NCBI GenBank assembly: GCA_019635275.1
Contig: JAHBZV010000009.1
Location: 1 to 64,000 of the forward strand
Length of the DNA: 64,000 bases
Source of the DNA: Burkholderiaceae bacterium
GTDB taxonomy: Bacteria; Pseudomonadota; Gammaproteobacteria; Burkholderiales; Burkholderiaceae_E
Direction of reading: 5' to 3'
How positions within the stretch are numbered: position 1 is the first letter of the stretch; each line of letters begins with the position of its first letter. The notes beneath the pieces are model-generated. The model was not told the DNA's origin. It did no database searches and saw nothing but the letters and a program-made list of their open reading frames with translations. Shown here piece by piece: positions 17,832 through 26,405 of the stretch. A program made the position numbers and the translations under genes.

Positions 17832-19568
17832 ATGAAGAGAACCGCAGCCTGGCTCGCCGTCCACGCGCTCGAGCAGCTCGGCATCCGCTTCACCTTCGGC
17901 ATTCCCGGGGTCCACAACACCGAGCTCTACGACGAGCTCGACCGGTCGGGGCGCATCGATCCGGTGCTGGTGACCCACGAGGGCGGCGCCGCATTCATGG
18001 CCGACGGCCTGAGCCGGGCGTCCGACGAGACGATCGGCGTGCTGGCGATCGTGCCGGCAGCCGGATTCACGCACGCGGCCAGCGGCATCGGCGAGGCGTT
18101 CCTCGACGGCATCCCGATGCTGGTCGTCTCGGGCGGGGTGCGAAGCGACACCCCGCATCGCTTCAAGCTTCACGAGATCGACCAGCTCGCGCTGGCGAAA
18201 CCCCTGACCAAGGCGGCGTTTCGCGTCGCGCGCCACGCCGACGTCGTCCCGACGCTGTTCGAGGCGTACCGGGTCGCCACGTCCGGCCTGCCCGGGCCGG
18301 TGCTGGTCGAGTTGCCGGTCGACCTGCAGCTCTTTTCGGGCGACGCGGGCGAGCTGCCGCAATGGGTAGCGACTGCCGCGCCTTCGGGGCCCGGCCCCGA
18401 CGACGTGCGGCGCGCGGCCGACCTGCTGCTCGCCGCGAAGCGCGTCGGCCTGTTCGTGGGCTGGGGCGCGCGGAAAGCGACCGACGAACTCGCCGCGATC
18501 GCCGAGTTCCTGCAGGCGCCGGTCGCCACCACGCTGCAGGGGCTGGCCAGCTTCCCCGGCGACCATCCGCTGCATGCCGGGTTCGGGTTCAGCCCGTCGG
18601 CGGTGCCGGCGGCGCGCAACGCGTTCCGCGACTGCGACGCGATGCTGGCGGTGGGCGCGCGCTTCGCCGAGATTCCCACCGGGAGCTTCGGCGCCGTCGT
18701 GCCCGACGCGCTGGTGCACGTCGACATCGATCCCGCGGTCTTCGACGCCAACTACCCGTCACGCGTGAACATCGCCGGCGACGCCCGGGCGGTCATGGCG
18801 GCGCTGCTCGCCGAGCTGCGCGCGCGCGGCGCGCCGCGTCCCGCCGATGCCGCGCTGCGCGAAGGCATCGCACGCGACAAGCGCACCTGGCGCGACGCGT
18901 GGCTCGCCCACGACAGCAAGGGCCGCGTCAATCCGGCGCGCTTCTTCGACGAGCTGCGCCGCCAGATGCCCGACGACGCCGTGACCGTGCTCGACGACGG
19001 CAACCACACCTTCCTCACCGCCGAGCTGTTCGAGATCCGGCGCGGCGGCAGGTTGCTCACGCCGACCGATTTCAACGCGATGGGCTACGCGGTGCCGGCG
19101 GCGATCGGCGCCAAGCTCGCGCAGCCCGATCGCGAGGTCTTCGCGATCGTCGGCGACGGGTGCTTCATGATGACCTGCATGGAGATCGTCACCGCCGCCG
19201 CCCGGGGCCTCGGCGTCGTGTACTTCGTCTTCCACGACGGAGAGCTGTCGCAGATCGCGCAGGCCCAGCAGATGCCGTACAACCGCAAGTCGTGTTCGGT
19301 GCTCGGCGCGCTGAACCTCGAAGGCGTCGCGCTCGCCACCGGCGCCGCGATCGTCGACATGCCCGGCGAGGACCGCATCGCCGCGGCGATCGCCGAGGCG
19401 CGCGACGTGGCGCGACAGGGCCGGCCGGTGATCGTCGACGTGGGCATCGACTACTCGAAGCCGACCGCCTTCACCACCGGCACCGCCCGCTCGACGTTTC
19501 GCCGGTTCCCGCTGTCGCAGAGGCTGCGTTTCGCCGGCCGGGCGCTGCTGCGCAAGCTCGGCGGCTGA
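17832..19568 (+). CDS. Thiamine-diphosphate-dependent enzyme, acetolactate-synthase-like
   Basis: A 578-residue ThDP enzyme with the three usual domains. The catalytic Glu50 is in VTHEGGAAFMADGLSR and the cofactor motif GDG is at about 441-443. The usual partner NN of GDGX(25-30)NN is replaced by His468-Asp469 (FHDGELSQ), 25 residues on, so Asp469 may bind the metal. FGIPGVHNTEL at the N-terminus resembles decarboxylases and benzaldehyde-lyase or oxalyl-CoA-type enzymes more than true acetolactate synthase, and no small regulatory subunit gene is near. The ABC transporter gene starts 15 bases downstream. Substrate unknown. Confidence 0.85.
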   Translation: MKRTAAWLAVHALEQLGIRFTFGIPGVHNTELYDELDRSGRIDPVLVTHEGGAAFMADGLSRASDETIGVLAIVPAAGFTHAASGIGEAFLDGIPMLVVSGGVRSDTPHRFKLHEIDQLALAKPLTKAAFRVARHADVVPTLFEAYRVATSGLPGPVLVELPVDLQLFSGDAGELPQWVATAAPSGPGPDDVRRAADLLLAAKRVGLFVGWGARKATDELAAIAEFLQAPVATTLQGLASFPGDHPLHAGFGFSPSAVPAARNAFRDCDAMLAVGARFAEIPTGSFGAVVPDALVHVDIDPAVFDANYPSRVNIAGDARAVMAALLAELRARGAPRPADAALREGIARDKRTWRDAWLAHDSKGRVNPARFFDELRRQMPDDAVTVLDDGNHTFLTAELFEIRRGGRLLTPTDFNAMGYAVPAAIGAKLAQPDREVFAIVGDGCFMMTCMEIVTAAARGLGVVYFVFHDGELSQIAQAQQMPYNRKSCSVLGALNLEGVALATGAAIVDMPGEDRIAAAIAEARDVARQGRPVIVDVGIDYSKPTAFTTGTARSTFRRFPLSQRLRFAGRALLRKLGG

Positions 19569-19583
19569 ACGGAACGCCCGGAG

Positions 19584-21290
19584 ATGGCTGCCACGAAGAA
19601 CGGCGGGCACCACGTCTGGCGTCGCTTCGCCGTCATCGCGCGGCCGTACTGGCTGTCCGAGGAGAAGTGGAAGGCACGCGGCCTGCTCGCGCTGGCGGTG
19701 CTGCTGCTGCTCGGCCAGACCGCCTTCAACGTGCTGCTGAACGAGCAGACCGGCGAATTCACGTCGGCGCTCGCCGCCCGGGATGCGGACCGGTTCTGGC
19801 TGTCGATCCGGCAGTGCGTGGTGATCGTCGTGATCGCGGTACCGATCTACGCGTTCTACTACTACGTCCGCGACACGCTGGGCATCCTCTGGCGCCGATG
19901 GCTGACCAACCGCTTCCTCGACCGCTATCTCGCCGATCGCGCGTACTACGAGCTCAACGCCAGCGGCTCGATCGACAACCCCGACCAGCGCATCTCGGAG
20001 GACATCAATTCGTTCACCCAGCAGTCGCTGTACTTCCTGATGATCGCGCTGGGCGCGGTCATCCAGCTCGCCGCGTTCACCGGGGTGCTGTGGTCGATCT
20101 CGCGCGAGCTGGTCTGGTTCCTGGTGGTCTACGCGGTGGTCGGCACCGTGGTCACCGTCGTCGTGTTCGGTCGCGTGCTGATCGGCATCAATTTCCTGCA
20201 GCTCAGGCGCGAAGCCGACTTCCGTTTCGGCCTGGTGCGCATCCGCGAGCACGCCGAGGCGATCGCGTTCCATCGCGGCGAAGAGCAGGAGTCGTTCCAG
20301 GCCAAGCAGCTCTTCGGCGCCGCGTTCGCCAACTACCGCCGGCTGCTCAGGGCGCAGCTGAACCTGAACCTGTTCCAGTACGCGTACAGCTTCCTCACGA
20401 TCGTGCTGCCCAGCGCGATCATCGCGTCACGCGTGATCTCGGGCGAGCTCGAAGTGGGTCGCGCGGTGCAGGCCGCCGGCGCGTTCGCGGCGATCCTCGG
20501 CGCGGTCGCGGTGATCGTCGACCACTTCGAGGGACTGAGCCGCTTCGCCGCCGGGATCGACCGCCTCGGGACGTTCTCGAAGGTGCTCGTCGGCAAGGAA
20601 GCGGGCCGGGTCGACGTGTCCGGGCGCATCGAGTCGACGTGGGGCCCGCAGCTGGCCCTCGAGCACCTGACGCTGCAGACGCCGGGCCGCGAGCGCACGC
20701 TGATCGTCGACCTGTCGGTGTCGGCCGAACCCGGCCATGGGCTGATGATCGTCGGCGACAGCGGCGGCGGCAAGAGCTCGTTGCTGCGCGCGATCGCCGG
20801 GCTGTGGACGGCAGGGTCGGGGCGCATCGTGCGTCCGGGTCCCGAGGAGACGATGTTCCTGCCGCAGCAGCCCTACATGGTGCTGGGCAACCTGCGCAGC
20901 CAGCTGCTCTACCCGGACCGCAGCCGTCACGCGTCCGACCAGGAACTGCTGCGCCTGCTCGAGCGCGTGAACCTCCCCGATCTCGCGGGGCGCTTCGGCG
21001 GCCTGGACGCCGAGCTCGACTGGGGCAAGGTGCTGTCGATCGGCGAGCAGCAGCGCCTCGCATTCGCGCGCGTGCTGCTGTGCCGGCCCCGCTACGTGAT
21101 GCTCGACGAAGCCACCAGCGCGCTGGACGTCGGCAACGAGGAGATCCTCTATCGCGAACTGGCCGCGACGGCGACCACGCCGGTCAGCGTGAGCCACCAC
21201 CCCACCCTGCTGAAGTTCCACCGGCAGGTCCTCGAGCTGACCGGCAACGGCGCCTGGCGCCTGCACCGCGCCGAGGACTACCGCATCTGA
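19584..21290 (+). CDS. ABC transporter with fused membrane and ATPase domains (ABCD/YddA-like)
   Basis: A 568-residue half-transporter. The N-terminal membrane domain is of the SbmA/BacA/ABCD type (EKWKARGLLALAVLLLLGQTAFNVLLN and WRRWLTNRFLDRYL, which is the diagnostic loop). The nucleotide-binding domain has Walker A GDSGGGKSS near residue 391, signature LSIGEQQRLAFAR, and Walker B YVMLDEATSALD. It would act as a homodimer; related proteins handle fatty acyl-CoA, vitamin B12 or peptides. It is probably cotranscribed with the preceding ThDP enzyme gene, which suggests linked substrates, unproven. Confidence 0.9.
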   Translation: MAATKNGGHHVWRRFAVIARPYWLSEEKWKARGLLALAVLLLLGQTAFNVLLNEQTGEFTSALAARDADRFWLSIRQCVVIVVIAVPIYAFYYYVRDTLGILWRRWLTNRFLDRYLADRAYYELNASGSIDNPDQRISEDINSFTQQSLYFLMIALGAVIQLAAFTGVLWSISRELVWFLVVYAVVGTVVTVVVFGRVLIGINFLQLRREADFRFGLVRIREHAEAIAFHRGEEQESFQAKQLFGAAFANYRRLLRAQLNLNLFQYAYSFLTIVLPSAIIASRVISGELEVGRAVQAAGAFAAILGAVAVIVDHFEGLSRFAAGIDRLGTFSKVLVGKEAGRVDVSGRIESTWGPQLALEHLTLQTPGRERTLIVDLSVSAEPGHGLMIVGDSGGGKSSLLRAIAGLWTAGSGRIVRPGPEETMFLPQQPYMVLGNLRSQLLYPDRSRHASDQELLRLLERVNLPDLAGRFGGLDAELDWGKVLSIGEQQRLAFARVLLCRPRYVMLDEATSALDVGNEEILYRELAATATTPVSVSHHPTLLKFHRQVLELTGNGAWRLHRAEDYRI

Positions 21291-21302
21291 CGCGGTCGCC
21301 GC

Positions 21303-23180
21303 TCAGCTGCCGAGCACCCGGTCGAGGTGCTCGAGGAACGCTTCGGCCGGCTGGTAGCCGATCACGCGCGAAGCGGCCGCGTCGACGCGACCGGCGCCGA
21401 ACAGCAGGATCCCCGGGGGCCCGAACAGGTTGAAGCGCTTGAGCAGTTCGCGGTCGGCGTCCGAGTTGGCGGTCACGTCGACCTTCAGCAGCTTCAGCCG
21501 CGACATCCGTTCGGCGACGCGCGGGTCGGAGAAGGTCAGCCGCTCCATCTCCTTGCACGACACGCACCAGTCAGCCGAGAACTCGACCAGCGTCGGCCGT
21601 GCCGACGTCCTGAGCGCGAGGTCGAGCTCGTCGAGCGAGCGCACCTTCTCGAAACCGGGCTTCGATGCGGCCGTTGCGACCTGCGCGGCCACGGCGCTGC
21701 GCGCCGCCAACGCGCCGAGCGGCTGCAGCACGTCGCGGCCGCCGCTGGCCACCCCGACCAGTTGCAGGATGCCCAGGATCAGCATCAGCGCCCCCAGCCC
21801 CTTTCCGAAGCGCAGCGACGCGGCCGCGCCGTCGGGCAGCGGGTCGAACACCCGCAGGAACGCAGCCGTCACGATCAGCAGCGCGGCCCAGGCCATCATC
21901 TGCGCCCACTCGGGGATCGCCGGCGACACCATCCAGATCGCGACGCCGATCAGCAGCACGCCGAAGAAGCGCTTGACGGTGATCATCCACGCACCCGCCT
22001 TCGGCAGCAGGCTGCCGGCGGACAGGCCGATCAGCAACAGCGGCACGCTCATGCCCATCGCCATCGAGAACAGCGCGATCCCGCCGGTGACGACGTTCTT
22101 CGTCTGGCTGATGTAGACGAGCGCCCCGGCCAGCGGGGCCGCCACGCAGGGGCCGACGACCAGCGCCGACACCGCGCCCATGACGAACACGCCGGCGAAC
22201 CTGCCGCCGGGCAGCCGCGACGACACCTGCGTCGCGCGATTCTGGATCGACTGCGGCATCTCGAGCTGGTAGACGTCGAACATCGACAGCGCCAGCGCGA
22301 CCAGCAGCGACGCGAAGATCGCGAGCACCCACGGCTTCTGCAGCGCGGCGGCAAGTCCCTCGCCCGCCAGGCCGGCGGCCACGCCGACCGCGGTGTAGAC
22401 CAGCGCCATGCCGAGCGAGTAAGCCAGCGCCAGCGCGAAGCCTCGGCCGCGGGTGAGTTGCTGCTGCTGGCCGACGATGATCGACGACAGGATCGGCACC
22501 ATCGGCAGCACGCAGGGCGTGAACGAGAGCAGCAGCCCGAGCACCAGGAACACGGCGGCCACGCCGGTGAGGCTGCCCGCCGCGAGCGTGCGCTCGATCA
22601 TCGCCAGCTCGCCGCCCCCCCCACCTGCACCGCCCCCATCGTCGGCGCGCTGCGCGCCCACCGGCATCCCTGCACGCACGAGCCCCGGCGCAGCCGCAGC
22701 GGTCGGCGCGGCGGCCGGTCCGGCGTCGGCGACCGCCGCCGCCAGCGCAACCGGTACCTCCACCGTCATCGGCGAATAGCACAGGCCGGCGTCGGCGCAG
22801 CCCTGCAGGTCGACCTTCAGCGTGAACGCCTGCGGCGCCGAGCGAATCGGCACCGTGAGCCGGACCATGCCCCGGTGCGTCTGGACGTCCTTGCCGAAGG
22901 TGGCGTCGAACTTCGTCTTGCCGGCGGGCAGCGCGATCGCGCCGAGCTTCACCCCGGGCGTGTCGCTGGCAACCGCGAACTTCTCGGCATACAGGTAGTA
23001 GCCGTCGGCGGCCTGCACGTCGATCTCGACCTTGCGTTCGCCGGTGCCGGCCAGCGCGACCTTGAACGCCTGGTCGGGGTCGAGGAAGTCTTCGGCGCGC
23101 ACCGCGCCGGACAGCGCCACGACGAGCAGCATCAGTGGCAACAGGAGCAGCCGATGTAGGTTGCGGCTCGGGTTGATCAT
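21303..23180 (-). CDS. dsbD: Thiol:disulfide interchange protein DsbD
   Basis: A 625-residue inner-membrane protein that carries reducing power from cytoplasmic thioredoxin to the periplasm. It has a signal peptide, an N-terminal DsbD-alpha domain with the cysteine pair in GCADAGLCYSP, an eight-helix beta domain with SFTPCVLPM and VVGPCVAAP, and a C-terminal thioredoxin domain with DWCVSCKEM. ATG 23180 begins the signal peptide. The divergent neighbour operon includes a TlpA-like thioredoxin and a cytochrome c-like protein, possible clients of this pathway. Confidence 0.95.
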   Translation of the reverse strand: MINPSRNLHRLLLLPLMLLVVALSGAVRAEDFLDPDQAFKVALAGTGERKVEIDVQAADGYYLYAEKFAVASDTPGVKLGAIALPAGKTKFDATFGKDVQTHRGMVRLTVPIRSAPQAFTLKVDLQGCADAGLCYSPMTVEVPVALAAAVADAGPAAAPTAAAAPGLVRAGMPVGAQRADDGGGAGGGGGELAMIERTLAAGSLTGVAAVFLVLGLLLSFTPCVLPMVPILSSIIVGQQQQLTRGRGFALALAYSLGMALVYTAVGVAAGLAGEGLAAALQKPWVLAIFASLLVALALSMFDVYQLEMPQSIQNRATQVSSRLPGGRFAGVFVMGAVSALVVGPCVAAPLAGALVYISQTKNVVTGGIALFSMAMGMSVPLLLIGLSAGSLLPKAGAWMITVKRFFGVLLIGVAIWMVSPAIPEWAQMMAWAALLIVTAAFLRVFDPLPDGAAASLRFGKGLGALMLILGILQLVGVASGGRDVLQPLGALAARSAVAAQVATAASKPGFEKVRSLDELDLALRTSARPTLVEFSADWCVSCKEMERLTFSDPRVAERMSRLKLLKVDVTANSDADRELLKRFNLFGPPGILLFGAGRVDAAASRVIGYQPAEAFLEHLDRVLGS

Positions 23181-23336
23181 CGCGTCATTCCTTTCGTCGA
23201 GCGTCCGAGGACGCATTGCGCGTTGCGATCGCCGTTCGTCCGGCGCTTCGTGCCGGCTGTCCGAAACCGGCGGTTCCGGGTCGCATTCGGCGCTCTGCTG
23301 GCAACCGTCGACCACCGTGTTCTCCCCTCTGAAACC

Positions 23337-23359
23337 CTGCGAAGGGGCGGTTTTCGCAG
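23337..23359. other. Inverted repeat upstream of the redox operon
   Basis: Arms CTGCGAA (23337-23343) and TTCGCAG (23353-23359) with a nine-base loop, in the 259-base gap between dsbD and the CX4CH cytochrome gene. It could be an operator or an RNA hairpin in a leader; nothing decides between these. Confidence 0.4.
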
Positions 23360-23381
23360 CCGGGTTGCTTGTCGGTCAATG

Positions 23382-23400
23382 TATGGTAAATTTTCCCATA
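23382..23400. promoter_or_regulatory. Palindrome 1, shared with the site at 28481
   Basis: Arms TATGG and CCATA enclose an A/T-rich core; the 17 bases 23384-23400 match 28481-28497 at 14 positions. It ends 39 bases before the start of the CX4CH-cytochrome operon. Its A/T-richness in such GC-rich DNA and its reappearance before the next operon suggest an operator or alternative promoter element. Confidence 0.5.
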
Positions 23401-23439
23401 CGACAAGTCACCGGCATCCCGGCCGGCAGGAGACGCAGC

Positions 23440-25617
23440 ATGAGAGGCCCGGTCTTCGCGATCGCGACCATGGTCGGCATCGCTCTCGCGCAATCGCCCG
23501 CGGCACACGCCGCGGACCCGGTGCGCGGCAAGGTGCTCTACGAAGTGACGAACGGCGCGCCGCTCGCCTGCGCCAACTCAGGCTGCCACGGCACCAACGT
23601 CTCGCTGAACAAGAACAAGATCCGCAACGGCGCCAACAACGGCCCGTTGATCATGAGCGCGATCTCGAAGAACACCGGCGGCATGGGGTTCCTCGGCGCC
23701 TACGTGAACTCGACCGACGCCGCCGACATCGGCGCCTACATCGCCAACCCGGCGGCCGGCACCGGCGCGCCGGCGGCCAGCGTGTCTCCGTCGTCGCTGG
23801 CGTTCGCCGCGACCGTGGTGGGCGCCGCGTCGGCCAACCAGGCGGTGACCGTCGCGAACACCGGCACCACGGCGCTGTCGATCACTTCGATCGCCAAGTC
23901 CGGAGCCAACGCGGCCGACTTCGGCATCGTCGCCGGCGGCACCTGCGCGGCGGGTTCGAGCGTCGCGGCCGGCGGCAACTGCTCGATCCTGCTGCGCTTC
24001 CAGCCCACCGCCGCGGGCGCTCGCACCGCCACGCTGACGATCGCCCACAATGCGACGGGCGGCTCGAGCAGCGTCGCGCTGTCGGGCACCGCCACCGTCG
24101 CGCCGCAGCCGACGATCTCGGTCTCCTCCAATGCGACAACCTTCCCGTCGACCGCGCTGGGCACGACCTCGCCGGTGCAGACGATCACGGTCGGCAACGT
24201 CGGCGGGGCCAACCTGACCTTCACCGGTTTCGTCGTGTCCGGCGCGCAGGCCACCGAGTTCGCGCGGCCGGCCGGCGCGGCGGGCGGCACGTGCGCGACC
24301 GGCACTGCGCTCGCGCCCAGCGCGACCTGCACGGTCGGGCTCGCGTTCTCGCCGTCGGCGCTGGGCACGCGCAGTGCGACGCTCACGATCAACTCCGACG
24401 CGGCCAACGGCAGCCCCGCGATCACGCTGAGCGGCACCGGCGCGCCGGCGCCGGCGCCGATCGCGCAACTCTCCCCGGCCACGCAGGCATTCGGCGACCA
24501 GACGATCGGAACGACGTCGCCGGCGCGCCGGGTCATGCTGGCCAACACCGGCACCGCGTCGATGTCGATCTCGGGCATCTCGATCGCCGGGTCGGCGGCG
24601 TTCACGATCGCCGCCAGCGGGTGCGGCACGACGCTGGCGGCCGGTGCGAGTTGTGCGGTCGACGTCGCATTCACGCCCGCGCAGGCCGGCGCCGCGTCCG
24701 CGACGCTGCAGGTCGCCGACAGCGCTGCCGGCAGCCCGCATGCCGTCTCGCTCGGGGGCAACGGCGTGGCCGGGCCGGTCGGCTCGCCCACGCTGGCGCC
24801 GACCACGCTGGTCGACTATGGCGACGTGCAACTCGGCCAACGCAGCGCGCCGCGGCCGTTCACGCTGGGCAACGGCGGCGCCGCCTCGTACACGATTTCG
24901 ACGATCGCGATCGCCGGCGCGGACGCGTCGAGCTTCGCGATCGACGCGGGCGGCTGCGCCGCAGGCCAGGCGATCGCTCCCGCTGCCTCCTGCGCGGTGT
25001 CGGTGTCGTTCGCGCCGGCGGCCATCGGAGCGAAGACCGCCAGGCTCGAGATCACCGCGAGCAACGGCTCGCAACTGTCGGTCGACCTGCGCGGCACCGG
25101 GCTGGCCGTCGCCGCTCCCGCGATCGACACCGGCGCCGGGATGCTCGACTTCGGCGTGCAGCCGCTCAACGGCACGGCCACGCAGGCGCTCACGGTGACC
25201 AACAGCGGCACTGCCATGCTGCAGGTGAGCGCGATCGACGTCACCGGCCCGTTCACGATCGACACCGCCTCGTCGCAGTGCCCGCCGGCGCCGTTCACGC
25301 TGGCGCCCGGCGCGAGCTGCCAGCTGGTCGTCACCTTCAACGCCACCGTGGCCGGCAAGCAGAGCGGCCAGGTCTCGATCGCGTCGAATGCCGCTCCGAC
25401 GCCGAAGTCGGTCGTGCTCGCGGCTACCGCCGACGCTGCGCCGCTCGCGTCGCCGCTGAACGTCGGTGCCGGCGGCTGCACGACCGACCCGGACGGCCGC
25501 GGCGATCCGGTCCTGCCCGCGCTGGCGCTCGCCGCCGCGGCCGCGCTCGCCATCCGGCGCCGCGCCCCCTTCCGACCGACACCGGTCGTCAAGTCCGATA
25601 GAGGAGATCAACGATGA
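23440..25617 (+). CDS. Exported CX4CH cytochrome c with ASH-type Ig repeats and a JDVT-CTERM-like sorting tail
   Basis: A 725-residue exported protein. Residues 1-25 are a signal peptide. Residues 26-110 form a small cytochrome c whose heme motif is CANSGCH (Cys44, Cys49, His50), a CX4CH spacing instead of CX2CH; GGMGFLG may hold the Met ligand. From about 115 to 665 come five or six choice-of-anchor-D/ASH Ig-like repeats, each with SLAF/FG, a TVTNTGT strand and a Cys-x-V/I-x-F ending. The C-terminus has GGC, DPVLP, a hydrophobic helix and RRR, resembling JDVT-CTERM, a tail processed by an intramembrane protease. The stop overlaps the TlpA start. An extracellular electron or structural role is inferred. 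Confidence 0.8.
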   Translation: MRGPVFAIATMVGIALAQSPAAHAADPVRGKVLYEVTNGAPLACANSGCHGTNVSLNKNKIRNGANNGPLIMSAISKNTGGMGFLGAYVNSTDAADIGAYIANPAAGTGAPAASVSPSSLAFAATVVGAASANQAVTVANTGTTALSITSIAKSGANAADFGIVAGGTCAAGSSVAAGGNCSILLRFQPTAAGARTATLTIAHNATGGSSSVALSGTATVAPQPTISVSSNATTFPSTALGTTSPVQTITVGNVGGANLTFTGFVVSGAQATEFARPAGAAGGTCATGTALAPSATCTVGLAFSPSALGTRSATLTINSDAANGSPAITLSGTGAPAPAPIAQLSPATQAFGDQTIGTTSPARRVMLANTGTASMSISGISIAGSAAFTIAASGCGTTLAAGASCAVDVAFTPAQAGAASATLQVADSAAGSPHAVSLGGNGVAGPVGSPTLAPTTLVDYGDVQLGQRSAPRPFTLGNGGAASYTISTIAIAGADASSFAIDAGGCAAGQAIAPAASCAVSVSFAPAAIGAKTARLEITASNGSQLSVDLRGTGLAVAAPAIDTGAGMLDFGVQPLNGTATQALTVTNSGTAMLQVSAIDVTGPFTIDTASSQCPPAPFTLAPGASCQLVVTFNATVAGKQSGQVSIASNAAPTPKSVVLAATADAAPLASPLNVGAGGCTTDPDGRGDPVLPALALAAAAALAIRRRAPFRPTPVVKSDRGDQR

Positions 25618-26129
25618 AGTTCCACACCCCCCTTCGCGCGATCGCCCGAGGCCTGGCCGGCCTGGCAGCCGGGCTGGCGTTCGCGAGCGCGGCGCACGCG
25701 CTCGACGTCGGCGCCGCCGCCCCCGAGCTGAACCTGCCCGGCGCGAGCGGCACGGTGAAGCTGGCCGACTACAAGGGCAAGCTCGTCTACGTCGACTTCT
25801 GGGCCTCGTGGTGCAAGCCCTGCCTGCAGTCGTTCCCGTGGATGAACGAGATGCAGGAACGCTACGGCGCGAAGGGCTTCCAGGTGATCGGCGTGAACGT
25901 CGACGCGAAGTCCGAGGACGCGCGGAAGTTCCTGGCCGAGACGCCCGCGAAATTCGTCGTCGCCTTCGACGCGAAGGGCGAAGCGCCGAAGTCGTACGCG
26001 ATCAAGGGAATGCCGACCTCGTTCCTGGTCGGCCCCGACGGCAAGGTGCTGCTGCAGCACGCGGGCTTTCGCGAATCCGACCGCGAGGCGCTCGAAGCGA
26101 AGATCCGCCAGTCGCTGGGCGGCAAGTGA
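25614..26129 (+). CDS. TlpA-like exported thioredoxin
   Basis: A 171-residue periplasmic thiol-disulfide oxidoreductase. A signal peptide ends near AAHALDVG; the redox motif CKPC is in VDFWASWCKPCLQSFPW and the cis-Pro in KGMPTSFLVG. The start overlaps the stop of the cytochrome gene (ATGA) and GAGGAG is upstream. In this operon it may reduce cysteines of the apocytochrome or of the small lipoprotein that follows, with electrons from the DsbD encoded next door. Confidence 0.92.
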   Translation: MKFHTPLRAIARGLAGLAAGLAFASAAHALDVGAAAPELNLPGASGTVKLADYKGKLVYVDFWASWCKPCLQSFPWMNEMQERYGAKGFQVIGVNVDAKSEDARKFLAETPAKFVVAFDAKGEAPKSYAIKGMPTSFLVGPDGKVLLQHAGFRESDREALEAKIRQSLGGK

Positions 26130-26188
26130 GCGGCAAACAGGCGGCAAATGAGCGGCCGAGCCGACCCTCGATCCCCGGAGTCCGACGC

Positions 26189-26404
26189 ATGCGCGCAACG
26201 ATCCTGCTGACCCTCGTACTGGCGAACGCCGGCTGCTCGTTCATCGAGCCGGTGTCCCCGTGGCAGAAGGGCAACCTCGCCAGGCCCGAGATGACGTTCG
26301 AGGGCGACGCGCTCGAAACGAAATTCCTCGAGCACATCTACCAGAGCAAGGAAAACGCCTCCGGCGGCCTCGGGGTCGGCGGCGGCGGCTGCGGGTGCAA
26401 CTGA
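26189..26404 (+). CDS. DUF4266 small lipoprotein
   Basis: A 71-residue lipoprotein with lipobox ANAGC (Cys16) and the DUF4266 pattern: PWQKGNLARPEM, then HIYQSKENASGG and a Gly/Cys-rich end (GGGGCGCN). It is too small to be an enzyme; paired with DUF3570 barrels it is probably a surface or periplasmic partner. DUF4266 and DUF3570 are adjacent in many Proteobacteria with TlpA and ApbE, as here. Confidence 0.85.
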   Translation: MRATILLTLVLANAGCSFIEPVSPWQKGNLARPEMTFEGDALETKFLEHIYQSKENASGGLGVGGGGCGCN

Positions 26405-26405
26405 C

